From the NCBI RefSeq assembly GCF_020782235.1, contig NZ_JAJGNO010000004.1, positions 1 through 64,000 on the forward strand: a stretch of 64,000 bases of DNA. The letters run 5' to 3'. The notes under the pieces are model-generated. The model saw only the letters and a program-made list of their open reading frames with translations. It searched no databases and had not been told where the DNA came from. Below are positions 30,815 through 39,932 of the stretch, in pieces. Each line of letters opens with the position of its first letter. Position 1 is the stretch's first letter. The translations under genes and the position numbers were made by a program. The stretch comes from Sphingobium naphthae (GTDB lineage Bacteria > Pseudomonadota > Alphaproteobacteria > Sphingomonadales > Sphingomonadaceae).

Positions 30815-31003
30815 ATGACTGACCAAAGACCGATAGACTATCGCCTGAGCCGCCCCGACGCGGCCCGGATCGACATCATCGCCAGCGTCGACAAGGTGCG
30901 GGACGTGCTGGAGCATCTGCGCTTCGGATCGATCACGCTGACCGTTCATGACGCCCGCGTCGTTCAGATCGACGTCACGGAAAAGACGCGCCTGACCGCC
31001 TGA
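30815..31003 (+). CDS. YezD-family (DUF2292) small protein
   Basis: A 62-aa protein. DVLEHLRFGSITLTVHDARV and the following VQIDVTEKTRL are the DUF2292 signature. The B. subtilis relative YezD belongs to the sulfur-starvation regulon and DUF2292 genes are often near sulfate/sulfonate uptake, so a sulfur link is possible. It lies 166 bp before a TonB receptor on the same strand. ATG at 30815 has AGAGG 6 nt upstream; an earlier GTG is in frame. Confidence 0.85.
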   Translation: MTDQRPIDYRLSRPDAARIDIIASVDKVRDVLEHLRFGSITLTVHDARVVQIDVTEKTRLTA

Positions 31004-31039
31004 GCGGATCGGCCATGATGTAAAGAGGGTCGCGTCTAC

Positions 31040-31068
31040 GCGGCTCATGCGGTTTGGGGGTGAGCCGC
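31040..31068 (+). promoter_or_regulatory. Leader hairpin before the TonB receptor
   Basis: A perfect 8-bp stem (gcggctca/tgagccgc) closing a 13-nt loop ending in five G, about 100 nt before the receptor start. It could be an attenuator or the terminator of the DUF2292 gene; it lacks a T-run. No known riboswitch was recognised. Confidence 0.3.
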
Positions 31069-31169
31069 ACAGCATAACGCCTGTCATTCCCGCACAGACC
31101 TACGGCTTTGACCGGACCACCGGAAATGCCGCGATCATCAACCACCGGACAGCCGCAAAGGGACTAGTC

Positions 31170-33551
31170 ATGATTGCGCGTTTCCTGTTGCTCGCGAGCG
31201 TCGCGAGCGCATCCTTCCTTGTGTCCGAGGCCCAGGCCCAGGACTCTGCGCCGCAACAGGCGGAAGCGGACATCGTCGGCGGCGCCATCGTCGTCACCGC
31301 CCGCCGCCGCGCCGAAGAGCTGCAGGATGTGCCGCTCTCCGTGTCGGTGCTCAACGCCGAAGCGATCGAGCAGACCGGCAGCTACAATATCCAGCGCCTG
31401 ACCCAGTTGCAGCCGACGCTGCAATTCTACTCCACCAATCCGCGCAACAGCTCGGTCAATATCCGCGGCATCGGCGCGCCGCTCGGCCTCACCAATGACG
31501 GCATCGAGCAGGGCGTGGGCATCTATATCGACCAGGTCTATTATAACCGCGTTGCCGCGGCCACGCTGGACTTCGTCGATATCGAGCAGGTGGAGGTGCT
31601 GCGCGGCCCCCAGGGCACGCTCTATGGCAAGAACACGACTGCCGGGGCGATCAACATCACCACCCGCGCGCCCAGCTTCAGCTATGAGGGCAAGGCGGAA
31701 ATCTCGGTCGGCAACCTTGGCTTCAAGCAGGCCAAGGCAACGGTTTCGGGCCCGATCACCGATCGGCTGGCCGTGCGCATCGGCGCGTCGGTGACCGACC
31801 GGCAGGGGACGATCTACAATGTCGCGACCGACCAGCGCGTCAACAGCCAGGATTTCCTGGGCCTGAAAGGGTCGTTGCTGTGGAAGGCGACCGATCGGCT
31901 GAACATCACCCTGTCGGGCGACTATAATCTGCAGAACCCGGTCTGCTGCGCGCAAATCTATGCCGGCTATGGCCCGACCCAGCGAGCGGAGAACCGCCAA
32001 TATCCGGCACTGACGGCAGCGCTGGGCTATCAGGTGCCGAGCACCGATCCCTATGACCGGCTGACCGACCTCGACGCCGCGCTGCGCGCGCGCAACGAGA
32101 TGGGCGGCGCATCGCTGCGCGCGGAATGGGACTTGGGGCCGGGCACGCTGACGTCCGTGTCGGCTTATCGCTACTGGGACTGGCAGCCGTCCAACGATCG
32201 CGACTTTACCGGCCTCGACGTCACGGCCAAGTCGCAGAACCCGACCCAGCAGAAGCAGTGGACGCAGGAAATCCGCTACGCGCAGGAAGGGCAGACGATC
32301 GACTTCGTGGTCGGCGCCTTCCTGTTCCACCAGACGATCCACACCACCGGCAGCCAGGTGCAGGGCGCCGACGCCAGCGCATGGCTACTCAACCCGTCCA
32401 GCCCGCTGTCGCAGATACCGCAAGTGCTGGCAGGGCTGACCGCCGACAATGACATTCGCCTCAAGAACAGCAGCGCGGCGCTGTTCGGGCAGCTGACCTG
32501 GCATGTGACAGACCGGCTGAGCCTGCAGCCGGGATTGCGGCTCAACTATGACCGCAAGTCCGGCAGCTATGATTCGGTGGTGACCGGCACCGCGTCCGAC
32601 GGCACGCGCCAGACCGTCACCTTCGCCAGCACCGATCCCTGGATCGTGGCGCAGCGCGGCGTGCTGGCGCCGCAATCCTTCGACGCGAAGTTCAGCGACT
32701 GGAACCTGTCCTGGGACCTCACCGCCTCCTATGAATTCAGCGATGACGTGATGGCCTATGCCACGTGGTCGCGCGCCTTCAAATCGGGCGGCATCAACCT
32801 GAATGGCGTGCCGCTGGACGGAGACGGCAATCCGCAGCTGGACGTGGCGACGGTGAAGCCCGAAAAGGTCAATCATTATGAAGTGGGGCTGAAAAGCCAG
32901 TTCTGGGACAAGCGCGCCACCCTGAACCTCAGCGGTTTCTGGACTGAGATCGAGGATTATCAGGCGATCGTGAACAATGGCCAGAACAGCGTGCTGCGCG
33001 GCTATCTGGCCAATGCCGACAAGGTGCGGGTGCGCGGGATCGAAGCGGATTTTTCGGTCCGCCCGTCCGACCGCGTCAACGCCTATGCCAGCGGCGCCTA
33101 TACCGATCCCAAATATCTGCGCTTCACCAACGCCCCCTGCCCGCCCGAACTGTCCGGCGGATCATCCAGCCCGGCGACCTGCGACATTTCCGGCCAGCTG
33201 CTGCCCGGCATCTCCAAATGGTCGCTGTCCTATGGGGTGGAGTTCAACGTGCCGACCAGCGTGCTGGGCGGCGAGGGACAATTCTACGTCGGGTGGGACG
33301 GCAGCTACCGATCGACCTTCTCGTCCAACGCCTCCCGCTCCATCTACATGGACATCGCTGGCTATAGCCTCAACAATCTGCGCCTGGGCTTCCGCAACAG
33401 CGACGGCATCAACGTCTATGGCTGGGTCCGCAACATCTTCGACCAGGATTATATGGAGGTGCTGGCGACGACGCCCGGCAACACCGGCCTGATTTCCGGC
33501 CAGCCGGGCGACCCGCGCACCTATGGGCTGACCATCAAGGCCGATTTCTGA
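31170..33551 (+). CDS. TonB-dependent receptor
   Basis: A 793-aa outer-membrane receptor. The signal peptide ends at AQA (residue 23). A TonB-box-like IVVTARRRAEELQDVPLSVS precedes the plug (RGIGAPLGLTNDG, VEVLRGPQGTLYGKNTTAGA), then a 22-strand-type barrel ending TYGLTIKADF with C-terminal Phe. It is the short sphingomonad type, close to siderophore/organic-compound receptors; the ligand is unknown. Upstream in-frame extension lacks signal-peptide character, so 31170 is chosen. The neighbouring DUF2292 gene suggests a sulfur compound as a candidate ligand (inference). Confidence 0.94.
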   Translation: MIARFLLLASVASASFLVSEAQAQDSAPQQAEADIVGGAIVVTARRRAEELQDVPLSVSVLNAEAIEQTGSYNIQRLTQLQPTLQFYSTNPRNSSVNIRGIGAPLGLTNDGIEQGVGIYIDQVYYNRVAAATLDFVDIEQVEVLRGPQGTLYGKNTTAGAINITTRAPSFSYEGKAEISVGNLGFKQAKATVSGPITDRLAVRIGASVTDRQGTIYNVATDQRVNSQDFLGLKGSLLWKATDRLNITLSGDYNLQNPVCCAQIYAGYGPTQRAENRQYPALTAALGYQVPSTDPYDRLTDLDAALRARNEMGGASLRAEWDLGPGTLTSVSAYRYWDWQPSNDRDFTGLDVTAKSQNPTQQKQWTQEIRYAQEGQTIDFVVGAFLFHQTIHTTGSQVQGADASAWLLNPSSPLSQIPQVLAGLTADNDIRLKNSSAALFGQLTWHVTDRLSLQPGLRLNYDRKSGSYDSVVTGTASDGTRQTVTFASTDPWIVAQRGVLAPQSFDAKFSDWNLSWDLTASYEFSDDVMAYATWSRAFKSGGINLNGVPLDGDGNPQLDVATVKPEKVNHYEVGLKSQFWDKRATLNLSGFWTEIEDYQAIVNNGQNSVLRGYLANADKVRVRGIEADFSVRPSDRVNAYASGAYTDPKYLRFTNAPCPPELSGGSSSPATCDISGQLLPGISKWSLSYGVEFNVPTSVLGGEGQFYVGWDGSYRSTFSSNASRSIYMDIAGYSLNNLRLGFRNSDGINVYGWVRNIFDQDYMEVLATTPGNTGLISGQPGDPRTYGLTIKADF

Positions 33552-33565
33552 AGAGGCTCCCCCCT

Positions 33566-33599
33566 GAAGATGAGCGGCGCTGCCATGCCGCTCATCTTC
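33566..33599 (+). terminator. Terminator after the TonB receptor
   Basis: A perfect 13-bp stem (33566-33578 with 33587-33599) with an 8-nt loop, 15 bp after the stop; pyrimidine-rich sequence follows. Confidence 0.65.
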
Positions 33600-33644
33600 C
33601 CTTCCCAATTTGCGCCGCGCTGCGCGCTGGGGTAGAGCGCCCCC

Positions 33645-34517
33645 ATGTCCACGACCTTCACTATCGACACCGCCACCAGCCGCGCCACACCCACGCCCGC
33701 GCCGATGAAGCGGCTGACCGTGCCCGCCATCCAGCGGCGCAAGGTCGAAGGCAGGACGGACGAACCGCTGGTGATGCTGACCGCCTATACCGCGCGCCAG
33801 GCGCAGCTGCTCGACCCGCATTGCGACATGCTGCTGGTGGGCGATTCGCTGGGCCAGGTGATTTACGGCCTGCCCTCCACCCTGCCGGTGACACTGGACA
33901 TGATGGTCGCGCATGGCGCGGCGGTGGTGCGCGGCAGCTATCACAGCGTCGTCATCATCGACATGCCCTTCGGCAGCTATGAAGCCTCGCCGCAGCAGGC
34001 CTTCGCCAGCGCCAGCCGCATCATGGCCGAAACCGGCGCGGCGGGCGTCAAGCTGGAAGGCGGGGCGGCGATGGCGGACACCATCGCGTTCCTCAGCCAG
34101 CGGGGCATCCCGGTAATGGCGCATATCGGGCTGACGCCTCAGGCGGTGAACGCGCTGGGCGGCTATGGCGCGCGCGGCAAGAGCCAGGAAGAACATGCCA
34201 AGATTCTGGGCGATGCGCGCGCGGTGGCGGCGGCCGGCGCCTTCGCCATGGTGGTCGAGGGCGTGATGGAGGGTCTGGCCAACCTCATCACCGATGGCGT
34301 CGATGTGCCGGTCATCGGCATCGGCGCGTCCGCGCGGTGCGACGGGCAGGTGCTGGTGGCGGAAGACATGCTGGGCATGTTCGAGCGCGTACCCCGCTTC
34401 GTGAAGCGCTATGGCAATATGGCCGAAATGGTGAGCGACGCCGCCGCGGCCTATGCCGCCGACGTGCGCAGCCGCGCCTTCCCGACCGACGATCAGGTCT
34501 ATCGCCCCAAAATTTGA
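33645..34517 (+). CDS. panB: 3-methyl-2-oxobutanoate hydroxymethyltransferase
   Basis: A 290-aa enzyme making ketopantoate from 2-oxoisovalerate and methylenetetrahydrofolate, the first step of pantothenate (CoA) synthesis. Family motifs: LTAYTARQAQLLD, the metal-binding LVGDSLGQV and IDMPFGSYEAS, VKLEGG, and the catalytic Glu in MVVEGVMEGL. An extra N-terminal tail of about 20 residues (Thr/Pro-rich) precedes MKRLTVPAIQRRK; an internal ATG there is an alternative start. panC is not adjacent. Confidence 0.95.
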   Translation: MSTTFTIDTATSRATPTPAPMKRLTVPAIQRRKVEGRTDEPLVMLTAYTARQAQLLDPHCDMLLVGDSLGQVIYGLPSTLPVTLDMMVAHGAAVVRGSYHSVVIIDMPFGSYEASPQQAFASASRIMAETGAAGVKLEGGAAMADTIAFLSQRGIPVMAHIGLTPQAVNALGGYGARGKSQEEHAKILGDARAVAAAGAFAMVVEGVMEGLANLITDGVDVPVIGIGASARCDGQVLVAEDMLGMFERVPRFVKRYGNMAEMVSDAAAAYAADVRSRAFPTDDQVYRPKI

Positions 34518-34592
34518 TTTGCCTGTGGCATAAGCGCCGCTATTGATCGCGCCTTCTGCCAGACGTTTCTGATCCATTTCTCGGAGAATATC

Positions 34593-35291
34593 GTGGCCCT
34601 GACGCCGCAAAACAGCGAAGCCTTCATGCGCGAGGTCGATGAGGCCGTTCGCCAGGACCAGCTTGTGACCTTCTGGCAGCGCTACGGCCGCATCCTGCTC
34701 GTGCTGCTCATCGTCGGCCTCGCCGCCTTTGGCGGCTGGCTCTATTGGCAGCATCATCAAAAGACGCAGGCCGAAGCGGTGTCGGAGCAGATGGACAGCG
34801 TGCTGGATGCCGCGGTGGGCGGCGGCACGCCCGATGCCAAGCAGCTCGACGCGCTGACCAAGGCCGACCAGCCCGGCTATCGCGCGTCGGCGCAGCTGGT
34901 GAAGGCGGGCCTTGCCGCGCGCAAGGGCGACGCCAAGGCGGCGATCGCGGCCTATCGCGCGATGGCGGCCGACGACAGTCTGGACCAGCCCTATCGCGAC
35001 CTGGCGCTGATCCGCCAGACGTCGCTGGAGTTCGACAGCCTTAAGCCCCAGCAGGTGGTCGACCGGCTGAAGCCGCTGGCGGTGGAGGGCGCGCCCTGGT
35101 TCGGCAGCGCGGGTGAACTGGTCGCCGTCGCCTATATGAAAATGGGCAAGAACGACCTGGCCGGCCCGATGTTCGCGGCCATGGCCAAGGATGAGAAGGT
35201 GCCGCAGTCGATCCGTTCACGCGCCCGTCAGATGGCAGGCGTCATGGGTATCGACGCGGTGGAAATTCCGGCAGAGCCGAGCGAGGGATAA
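34593..35291 (+). CDS. YfgM-like tetratricopeptide membrane protein
   Basis: A 232-aa inner-membrane protein with GTG start. A short cytoplasmic N-terminus (SEAFMREVDEAVRQDQL) is followed by one membrane helix at about residues 32-51 and a periplasmic helical-repeat domain (about 60-225). This matches the YfgM/TPR_21 family, which in E. coli works with the PpiD chaperone at the SecYEG translocon. The gene lies 8 bp before bamB, the same order as in E. coli (yfgM-bamB-der), and supports a role in envelope protein biogenesis. Confidence 0.88.
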   Translation: MALTPQNSEAFMREVDEAVRQDQLVTFWQRYGRILLVLLIVGLAAFGGWLYWQHHQKTQAEAVSEQMDSVLDAAVGGGTPDAKQLDALTKADQPGYRASAQLVKAGLAARKGDAKAAIAAYRAMAADDSLDQPYRDLALIRQTSLEFDSLKPQQVVDRLKPLAVEGAPWFGSAGELVAVAYMKMGKNDLAGPMFAAMAKDEKVPQSIRSRARQMAGVMGIDAVEIPAEPSEG

Positions 35292-35299
35292 GCGTACAG

Positions 35300-36649
35300 A
35301 TGGCGATGGTGAGCATGAAGAGCCTGGCGCCGATGGGCCGCGCCATGACCGTGGCGGCGATGATCGCGCTGCTGGCGGGCTGTGGCATCATCGGCGGCAA
35401 GAAGGGCGGACCCAAGACGCCCGTCGTCGGCAATCGGGTGTCGATCCTGTCCAATGAACAGGGGATCGAAGTCGATCCGGCGCTGGCGGACGTGCCCGTC
35501 ACCCTGCCCGCCCCCTATGTCAACGACAGCTGGTCGCAGCCCGGCGGCAATCCGTCCAAGGCGATGGGCCATGTGTCCCTGGCCGGCTCGCCAAGCCAGG
35601 CCTGGACGGTGTCGATCGAGGGCAGTTCGCCCCAGGCGCGCCTGGCGGCGTCGCCCGTGATCGCGGGCGGCAAGCTATATGTGATCGATGCGGGCGCGCA
35701 TGTCATCGCGTTCGACGCCGCCAGCGGATCGAAGCTGTGGCAGACGTCGCTGCCGGCCGAAGGCAATGGCCGCGCGCTGTTTGGCGGCGGCGTCAGCGTG
35801 CTGGGCGACCGGCTGTTCGCCAGCACGGGCGTGGGCGATGTCGTCGCCCTAGACGCCGCCAACGGCAACATCCTGTGGAAGAAGCAGCCGGGCGGCCCGC
35901 TGCGCGGCGCGCCGACGCTGGAAAACGGCCATGTCTATGTGATGGGCCAGGACAACCAGATTTTCGCGCTGAACCAGAGCGACGGCGCGACCCAGTGGAC
36001 CGACAGCGGCACGTTGCAGGTCACCGGCATTTTCGGCGTCGCCGCACCGGCGGCCGGCCAGGGCACGGTGATCGCCGGCTACAGCTCGGGCGAGATCAGC
36101 GCCTATCGCTATGAGAATGGCCGCAGCCTGTGGGGCGACGCCCTGTCGCGCACCAGCATCTCGACCGCGGTGGCGACGCTGACCGACATCGACGCCGACC
36201 CGGTGATCGATCGCGGCCGCGTCTTCGCCATCGGCCAGGGCGGCCGCATGGCGAGCTATGAACTGACCAGCGGCCAGCGCATCTGGGAAATCAACATCGC
36301 CGGCATTTCGACGCCGGCCGTGGTCGGCGAATGGGTGTTCGCCGTCACCAGCGACGCCAAGCTGCTGTGCGTGTCGCGCGCCACCGGCAAGATCCGCTGG
36401 ATCAGTCAGCTGCGCCGCTGGGTGAAGGAAAAGAAGAAGGACAAGTCGATCCGCTGGACGGGCCCGGTTCTGGCCGGCAGTCGCCTGATCGTGGTGTCGA
36501 CCCGGGGCGAGATGGTCTATGTCGATCCGGCGTCGGGCGATGTCCAGGCCAGCATCGACATGGATCGGTCCATGTCGCTCTCGCCGGTCGTCGCCAACAA
36601 CATGCTCTATGTGCTGGCCGACGATGGCAAGTTGACGGCGTTCCGCTAA
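35300..36649 (+). CDS. bamB: Outer-membrane assembly lipoprotein BamB
   Basis: A 449-aa lipoprotein of the BAM complex that helps fold outer-membrane beta barrels. The lipobox LLAGC places the lipidated cysteine at residue 28. The rest is an eight-bladed PQQ-type propeller with repeated motifs such as AGGKLYVIDAGAHVIAFDAA and ENGHVYVMGQDNQIFALNQS. It is coupled to the YfgM-like gene (8 bp) and followed by der, a conserved gene order. A palindromic repeat at 36669 may serve as its terminator. Confidence 0.94.
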   Translation: MAMVSMKSLAPMGRAMTVAAMIALLAGCGIIGGKKGGPKTPVVGNRVSILSNEQGIEVDPALADVPVTLPAPYVNDSWSQPGGNPSKAMGHVSLAGSPSQAWTVSIEGSSPQARLAASPVIAGGKLYVIDAGAHVIAFDAASGSKLWQTSLPAEGNGRALFGGGVSVLGDRLFASTGVGDVVALDAANGNILWKKQPGGPLRGAPTLENGHVYVMGQDNQIFALNQSDGATQWTDSGTLQVTGIFGVAAPAAGQGTVIAGYSSGEISAYRYENGRSLWGDALSRTSISTAVATLTDIDADPVIDRGRVFAIGQGGRMASYELTSGQRIWEINIAGISTPAVVGEWVFAVTSDAKLLCVSRATGKIRWISQLRRWVKEKKKDKSIRWTGPVLAGSRLIVVSTRGEMVYVDPASGDVQASIDMDRSMSLSPVVANNMLYVLADDGKLTAFR

Positions 36650-36668
36650 AAGCGACAAAATGCTAAGC

Positions 36669-36734
36669 GTGCTCCTGCGAAGGCAGGGGACCGGTTCCGC
36701 CAGACGGGCCGGGTCCCTGCCTTCGCAGGAGCAC
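36669..36734. repeat. Intergenic palindromic repeat, type 2 (bamB-der spacer)
   Basis: Inverted arms at 36669-36692 and 36711-36734 match except for a shift near the loop, and share the ctcctgcgaaggcagg core with the element at 20821-20876. The right arm is followed by tgttttta, so it may also terminate bamB transcription. Confidence 0.8.
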
Positions 36735-36774
36735 TGTTTTTATCGATAGTGATTATTGTGGAAGGAATTGGGCC

Positions 36775-38145
36775 ATGCTGCCCACGGTAGCGATCGTCGG
36801 ACGCCCCAATGTGGGCAAGTCCACCCTGTTCAACCGGCTGGTCGGCAAGAAGCTGGCGCTGGTGGACGACCAGCCCGGCGTGACCCGCGACCGGCGCGAG
36901 GGGCAGGCGCATCTGCTGGGCCTGGACTTCACCATCATCGATACCGCCGGCTATGAGGATGAGGACCCGCAGTCGCTGCCGGGCCGCATGCGCCTCCAGA
37001 CCCAGGCGGCGGTCGAGAATTGCGACGTCGCTCTGTTCCTGGTCGATGCGCGCGCCGGCGTCACCCCGCTGGACGAGGAGATCGCCCGCTGGCTGCGCGA
37101 AGGCGACGCGCCGGTGGTGCTGGTGGCCAACAAGGCCGAGGGCAAGGCGTCGGAGGGCGGCGTGATGGAAGCGTTTGGCCTGGGCCTGGGCGAACCCATC
37201 CCCTTTTCCGCCGAACATGGCCAGGGTCTGGCCGACCTGTTCCAGGCGCTGCTGCCGCATCTCGAACGCGAGGATGAGGAGGGCGCGGACGCAGAGGACG
37301 ACAGCGAAGCCGACATAGAGAGCGCGCCGCTAAAACTGGCCATCGTGGGCCGGCCGAATGCCGGAAAGTCTACTCTTATCAATAGGTTGCTCGGCGAGAA
37401 CCGGTTGCTGACGGGGCCGGAGGCGGGCATCACCCGCGACAGCATCGCCGTCGACTGGAGCTGGACCAGCCGCGAGGGCGTGGAGCGCCCCGTCCGCCTG
37501 ATCGACACGGCGGGCATGCGCAAGCGCGCCAAGGTGCAGGACAAGCTGGAGAAGCTGGCGGTATCCGACGGCCTGAACGCTGTGAACTTCGCCGAAGTGG
37601 TCGTGCTGCTGCTCGACGCGACCCGCGGGCTGGAGGCGCAGGACCTGCGCATCGCCGACAAGGTGCTGGAGGAAGGCCGCGCCCTGGTCATCGCGCTCAA
37701 CAAATGGGACACGGTGGAGAATGGATCGGCCCTGTATCAGGGCATCAAGCAGGCGCTGTCCGACGGCCTGGCGCAGGTGCGCGGCGTACCGATCATGACC
37801 GTGTCGGCCGCGACCGGCAAGGGGCTGGACGACCTGATCCATGTCGCCTTCGAGACGCGCACCGCCTGGTCGCAGCGTATTTCGACCGGCATCCTCAACC
37901 GCTGGTTCGAGCGCGCGCTGGAGGCGAACCCGCCCCCGGCGCCGGGCGGCAAGCGGATCAAGCTGCGCTACATCACCCAGAACAAGACGCGGCCGCCCAC
38001 CTTCGTGCTGTTCGGCACGCGGTTGGACGAACTGCCCGAAAGCTATCGCCGCTATCTGGTGAACGGCATCCGCAAGGAGCTGGGCTTTGGCGCGGTGCCG
38101 GTGCGGCTGACGCTGCGGAGCGCGAAAAATCCCTTTGGCAAATAA
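36775..38145 (+). CDS. der: Ribosome assembly GTPase Der (EngA)
   Basis: A 456-aa essential GTPase of 50S maturation, with two G domains in tandem and a C-terminal KH-like domain. G1 motifs are VGRPNVGKSTLFNRL (about residue 8) and VGRPNAGKSTLINRL (about 190); the matching DTAGYED and DTAGMRKRAKVQDKLEKL switch regions and the NKWD of the second domain are present. The acidic linker (EREDEEGADAEDDSEADIE) between the G domains is normal for the family. It lies after bamB as in many proteobacteria. Confidence 0.97.
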   Translation: MLPTVAIVGRPNVGKSTLFNRLVGKKLALVDDQPGVTRDRREGQAHLLGLDFTIIDTAGYEDEDPQSLPGRMRLQTQAAVENCDVALFLVDARAGVTPLDEEIARWLREGDAPVVLVANKAEGKASEGGVMEAFGLGLGEPIPFSAEHGQGLADLFQALLPHLEREDEEGADAEDDSEADIESAPLKLAIVGRPNAGKSTLINRLLGENRLLTGPEAGITRDSIAVDWSWTSREGVERPVRLIDTAGMRKRAKVQDKLEKLAVSDGLNAVNFAEVVVLLLDATRGLEAQDLRIADKVLEEGRALVIALNKWDTVENGSALYQGIKQALSDGLAQVRGVPIMTVSAATGKGLDDLIHVAFETRTAWSQRISTGILNRWFERALEANPPPAPGGKRIKLRYITQNKTRPPTFVLFGTRLDELPESYRRYLVNGIRKELGFGAVPVRLTLRSAKNPFGK

Positions 38146-38149
38146 GGCC

Positions 38150-38377
38150 GTGCCGGTCGCGATCCAGGCGCGGGGGATGAAATGTCCCTGGCCTGCCCTG
38201 CGCGCGGCGCGGGCGATGCGTGAGACAGACGCGATCGTGATCGAGGCCGACGACCCGATCGCCGGCGCCGAACTGGAAGCGCTGGCACGCCAGAATGGCT
38301 GGGATTTCGCGGCTTTGGGGCAGGATCGCTATCGCCTTGCGCATCGCAGGGAACCAGCCAAATCTCGCGAAATTTAA
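38150..38377 (+). CDS. TusA/SirA-family sulfurtransferase-like protein
   Basis: A protein of about 75 aa with the family signature ARGMKCPWPALRAARAM, containing the active CPxP. The remainder (VIEADDPIAGAELEALARQN, GWDF) fits the small alpha/beta TusA fold. TusA-type proteins carry persulfide sulfur for tRNA thiolation or other acceptors. GTG at 38150, just after the der stop, is chosen; a TTG at 38135 inside der is an alternative and would add five residues. Confidence 0.85.
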   Translation: MPVAIQARGMKCPWPALRAARAMRETDAIVIEADDPIAGAELEALARQNGWDFAALGQDRYRLAHRREPAKSREI

Positions 38378-38389
38378 CCGCCTGTTTAC
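38374..38389 (+). promoter_or_regulatory. CtrA-box-like site before the Hpt gene
   Basis: TTAA-N7-TTTAC at 38374-38389, one mismatch from TTAA-N7-TTAAC, 44 nt before the GTG start of the Hpt gene. It overlaps the stop codon of the TusA-family gene. Confidence 0.45.
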
Positions 38390-38432
38390 GCGCGCCCGCT
38401 ATGATCGCGAGCGCATGTAAGGGAGTGGCGGG

Positions 38433-38870
38433 GTGCTGCATCAACAGACCGACCTGGTGAATTTCAGCGAGCTGGCGCGCGCGCGCGCCGAGCTGGGCGC
38501 AGCCTATCTGCGCATCCTGAGCTATTTCAAGGAAGACGGCATCAAGTCGATCCATGAAATCGAGGAAGCCATGCGCACGCGCAATGCGACGGCGCTGGTG
38601 CGCCCCGCGCACACGCTGAAGGGCGAATCCGCCCAGTTCAGCGCGCATCGCCTGTGCGCTTTGGCCGAGACGATCGAGATGACCGCGCGTCGCTGTGTCG
38701 AGACGCACGAAGCGCCCGACGAGCTGATCGAAACGGTGGTGGCGCTGCGCCCCTGCTTTTCCGACACGGTGGCGTTGCTCGACCGCGACGCCAACCCGCT
38801 CGCCGCTCGCCGGCCCGGCGGCTTTGGCCGCCGCGTCGCGGCGCAGCCCAGTTTCGGTCGCGCCAGCTAA
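38433..38870 (+). CDS. Histidine phosphotransfer (Hpt) domain protein
   Basis: A 145-aa stand-alone Hpt protein. The phosphorylated histidine is in RPAHTLKGES (about residue 59), within a four-helix bundle (residues about 10-115), followed by a basic Ala/Arg-rich tail. Such proteins relay phosphate between hybrid kinases and response regulators. The monomeric single-bundle layout differs from ChpT, which is a longer dimeric kinase-like fold, so it is not called ChpT. GTG start with AGGGAG upstream. No partner kinase or regulator is adjacent. Confidence 0.88.
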   Translation: MLHQQTDLVNFSELARARAELGAAYLRILSYFKEDGIKSIHEIEEAMRTRNATALVRPAHTLKGESAQFSAHRLCALAETIEMTARRCVETHEAPDELIETVVALRPCFSDTVALLDRDANPLAARRPGGFGRRVAAQPSFGRAS

Positions 38871-38906
38871 ATCTAAGTCTTGAACTGAAACGCATCACGC
38901 CCCCAT

Positions 38907-39932
38907 ATGGCGGGCATGACACGCTTTTCCCTGCTCGACCTCGTCCCCGTGCGCGAAGGGGGCGACGTGGCCGCCGCGCTGGCGCAGACCGCCGACCTTG
39001 CCGCCCATGCCGAAAGGCTGGGCTATCATCGTTTCTGGGTGGCGGAGCATCATGGCATGGCCGGCATCGCGTCGGCCGCGACCGCGGTGGTGCTGGCGCA
39101 TATCGGCCAGGCGACATCGACCATGCGGATCGGCGCTGGCGGCATCATGCTGCCCAATCACGCCCCGCTGCTGATCGCCGAGCAGTTCGGGACGCTGGAC
39201 GCGCTGTTTCCCGGCCGGATCGACCTGGGCCTCGGGCGAGCGCCGGGATCGGACCAGCGCGTGTCGCAGGCGATCCGCCGGAACCTGAGCGGCGGGCCGG
39301 ACCAGTTTCCCCGCGACGTGATGGAGTTACATGCCTTCTTCGCCGGTGACGATCGCCTGGGCATACAGGCGACGCCCGGCGCGGGCGCCGATGTGCCGCT
39401 GTGGATTTTGGGGTCGAGCCTCTATGGCGCGCAACTGGCCGCGGCGCTGGGCCTGCCCTACGCCTTCGCATCCCATTTCGCGCCGGGGGCGCTGGACGAG
39501 GCGATCGCCATCTACCGGCGCGACTTCCAGCCGTCCGCCCAGCTCGACCGTCCCTATGTGATGGCGGGCTATAATGTCTTCGCCGCCGACGACCAGGCCG
39601 ACGCGGTGCTGCTCGCCAGCTCGATGCAGCAGGCGTTCGTGCGGCTGCGCACCGGCCAGCCGGGCAAGCTGCAGCCGCCCGTGCCCGGCTATCTCGACAG
39701 CCTGCCGATGCAGGCGCGCGCGATGTTGGCCGATGTGATGAGCGTGTCGAGCATCGGCACGCAGGCGGATGTCGAGCGCGACATCGCCGCGTTTCTGGCG
39801 CGCACCCAGGCGGACGAACTGATCCTGACCGGCCAGATCTACGAGCCGGAGGCGCGCAAGCGCAGCTTCGCCATCGCCATGGCGGCCGCGCAGGCGGTCA
39901 CGGCGCGCGAACCAGAACCGGCTGGTTCCTGA
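38907..39932 (+). CDS. Luciferase-like (LLM class) flavin-dependent oxidoreductase
   Basis: A 341-aa TIM-barrel flavoprotein of the bacterial luciferase-like monooxygenase class. [32 protein letters not shown] and [20 protein letters not shown] are typical of the YhbW/MsnO8-like subgroup. Substrate unknown; FMNH2 use is expected. An ATG three codons downstream is possible. The last 35 bp overlap the convergent acyltransferase gene. Confidence 0.9.
   Translation: MAGMTRFSLLDLVPVREGGDVAAALAQTADLAAHAERLGYHRFWVAEHHGMAGIASAATAVVLAHIGQATSTMRIGAGGIMLPNHAPLLIAEQFGTLDALFPGRIDLGLGRAPGSDQRVSQAIRRNLSGGPDQFPRDVMELHAFFAGDDRLGIQATPGAGADVPLWILGSSLYGAQLAAALGLPYAFASHFAPGALDEAIAIYRRDFQPSAQLDRPYVMAGYNVFAADDQADAVLLASSMQQAFVRLRTGQPGKLQPPVPGYLDSLPMQARAMLADVMSVSSIGTQADVERDIAAFLARTQADELILTGQIYEPEARKRSFAIAMAAAQAVTAREPEPAGS

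Noticed and set aside
31004..31169. Riboswitch in the leader of the second TonB receptor
   Set aside because: Only one hairpin is evident and no cobalamin, SAM or other known consensus was recognised.
38433..38870. Hpt protein as ChpT
   Set aside because: Single 145-aa Hpt bundle with its own AHTLKGES site; ChpT is longer and differs in architecture.
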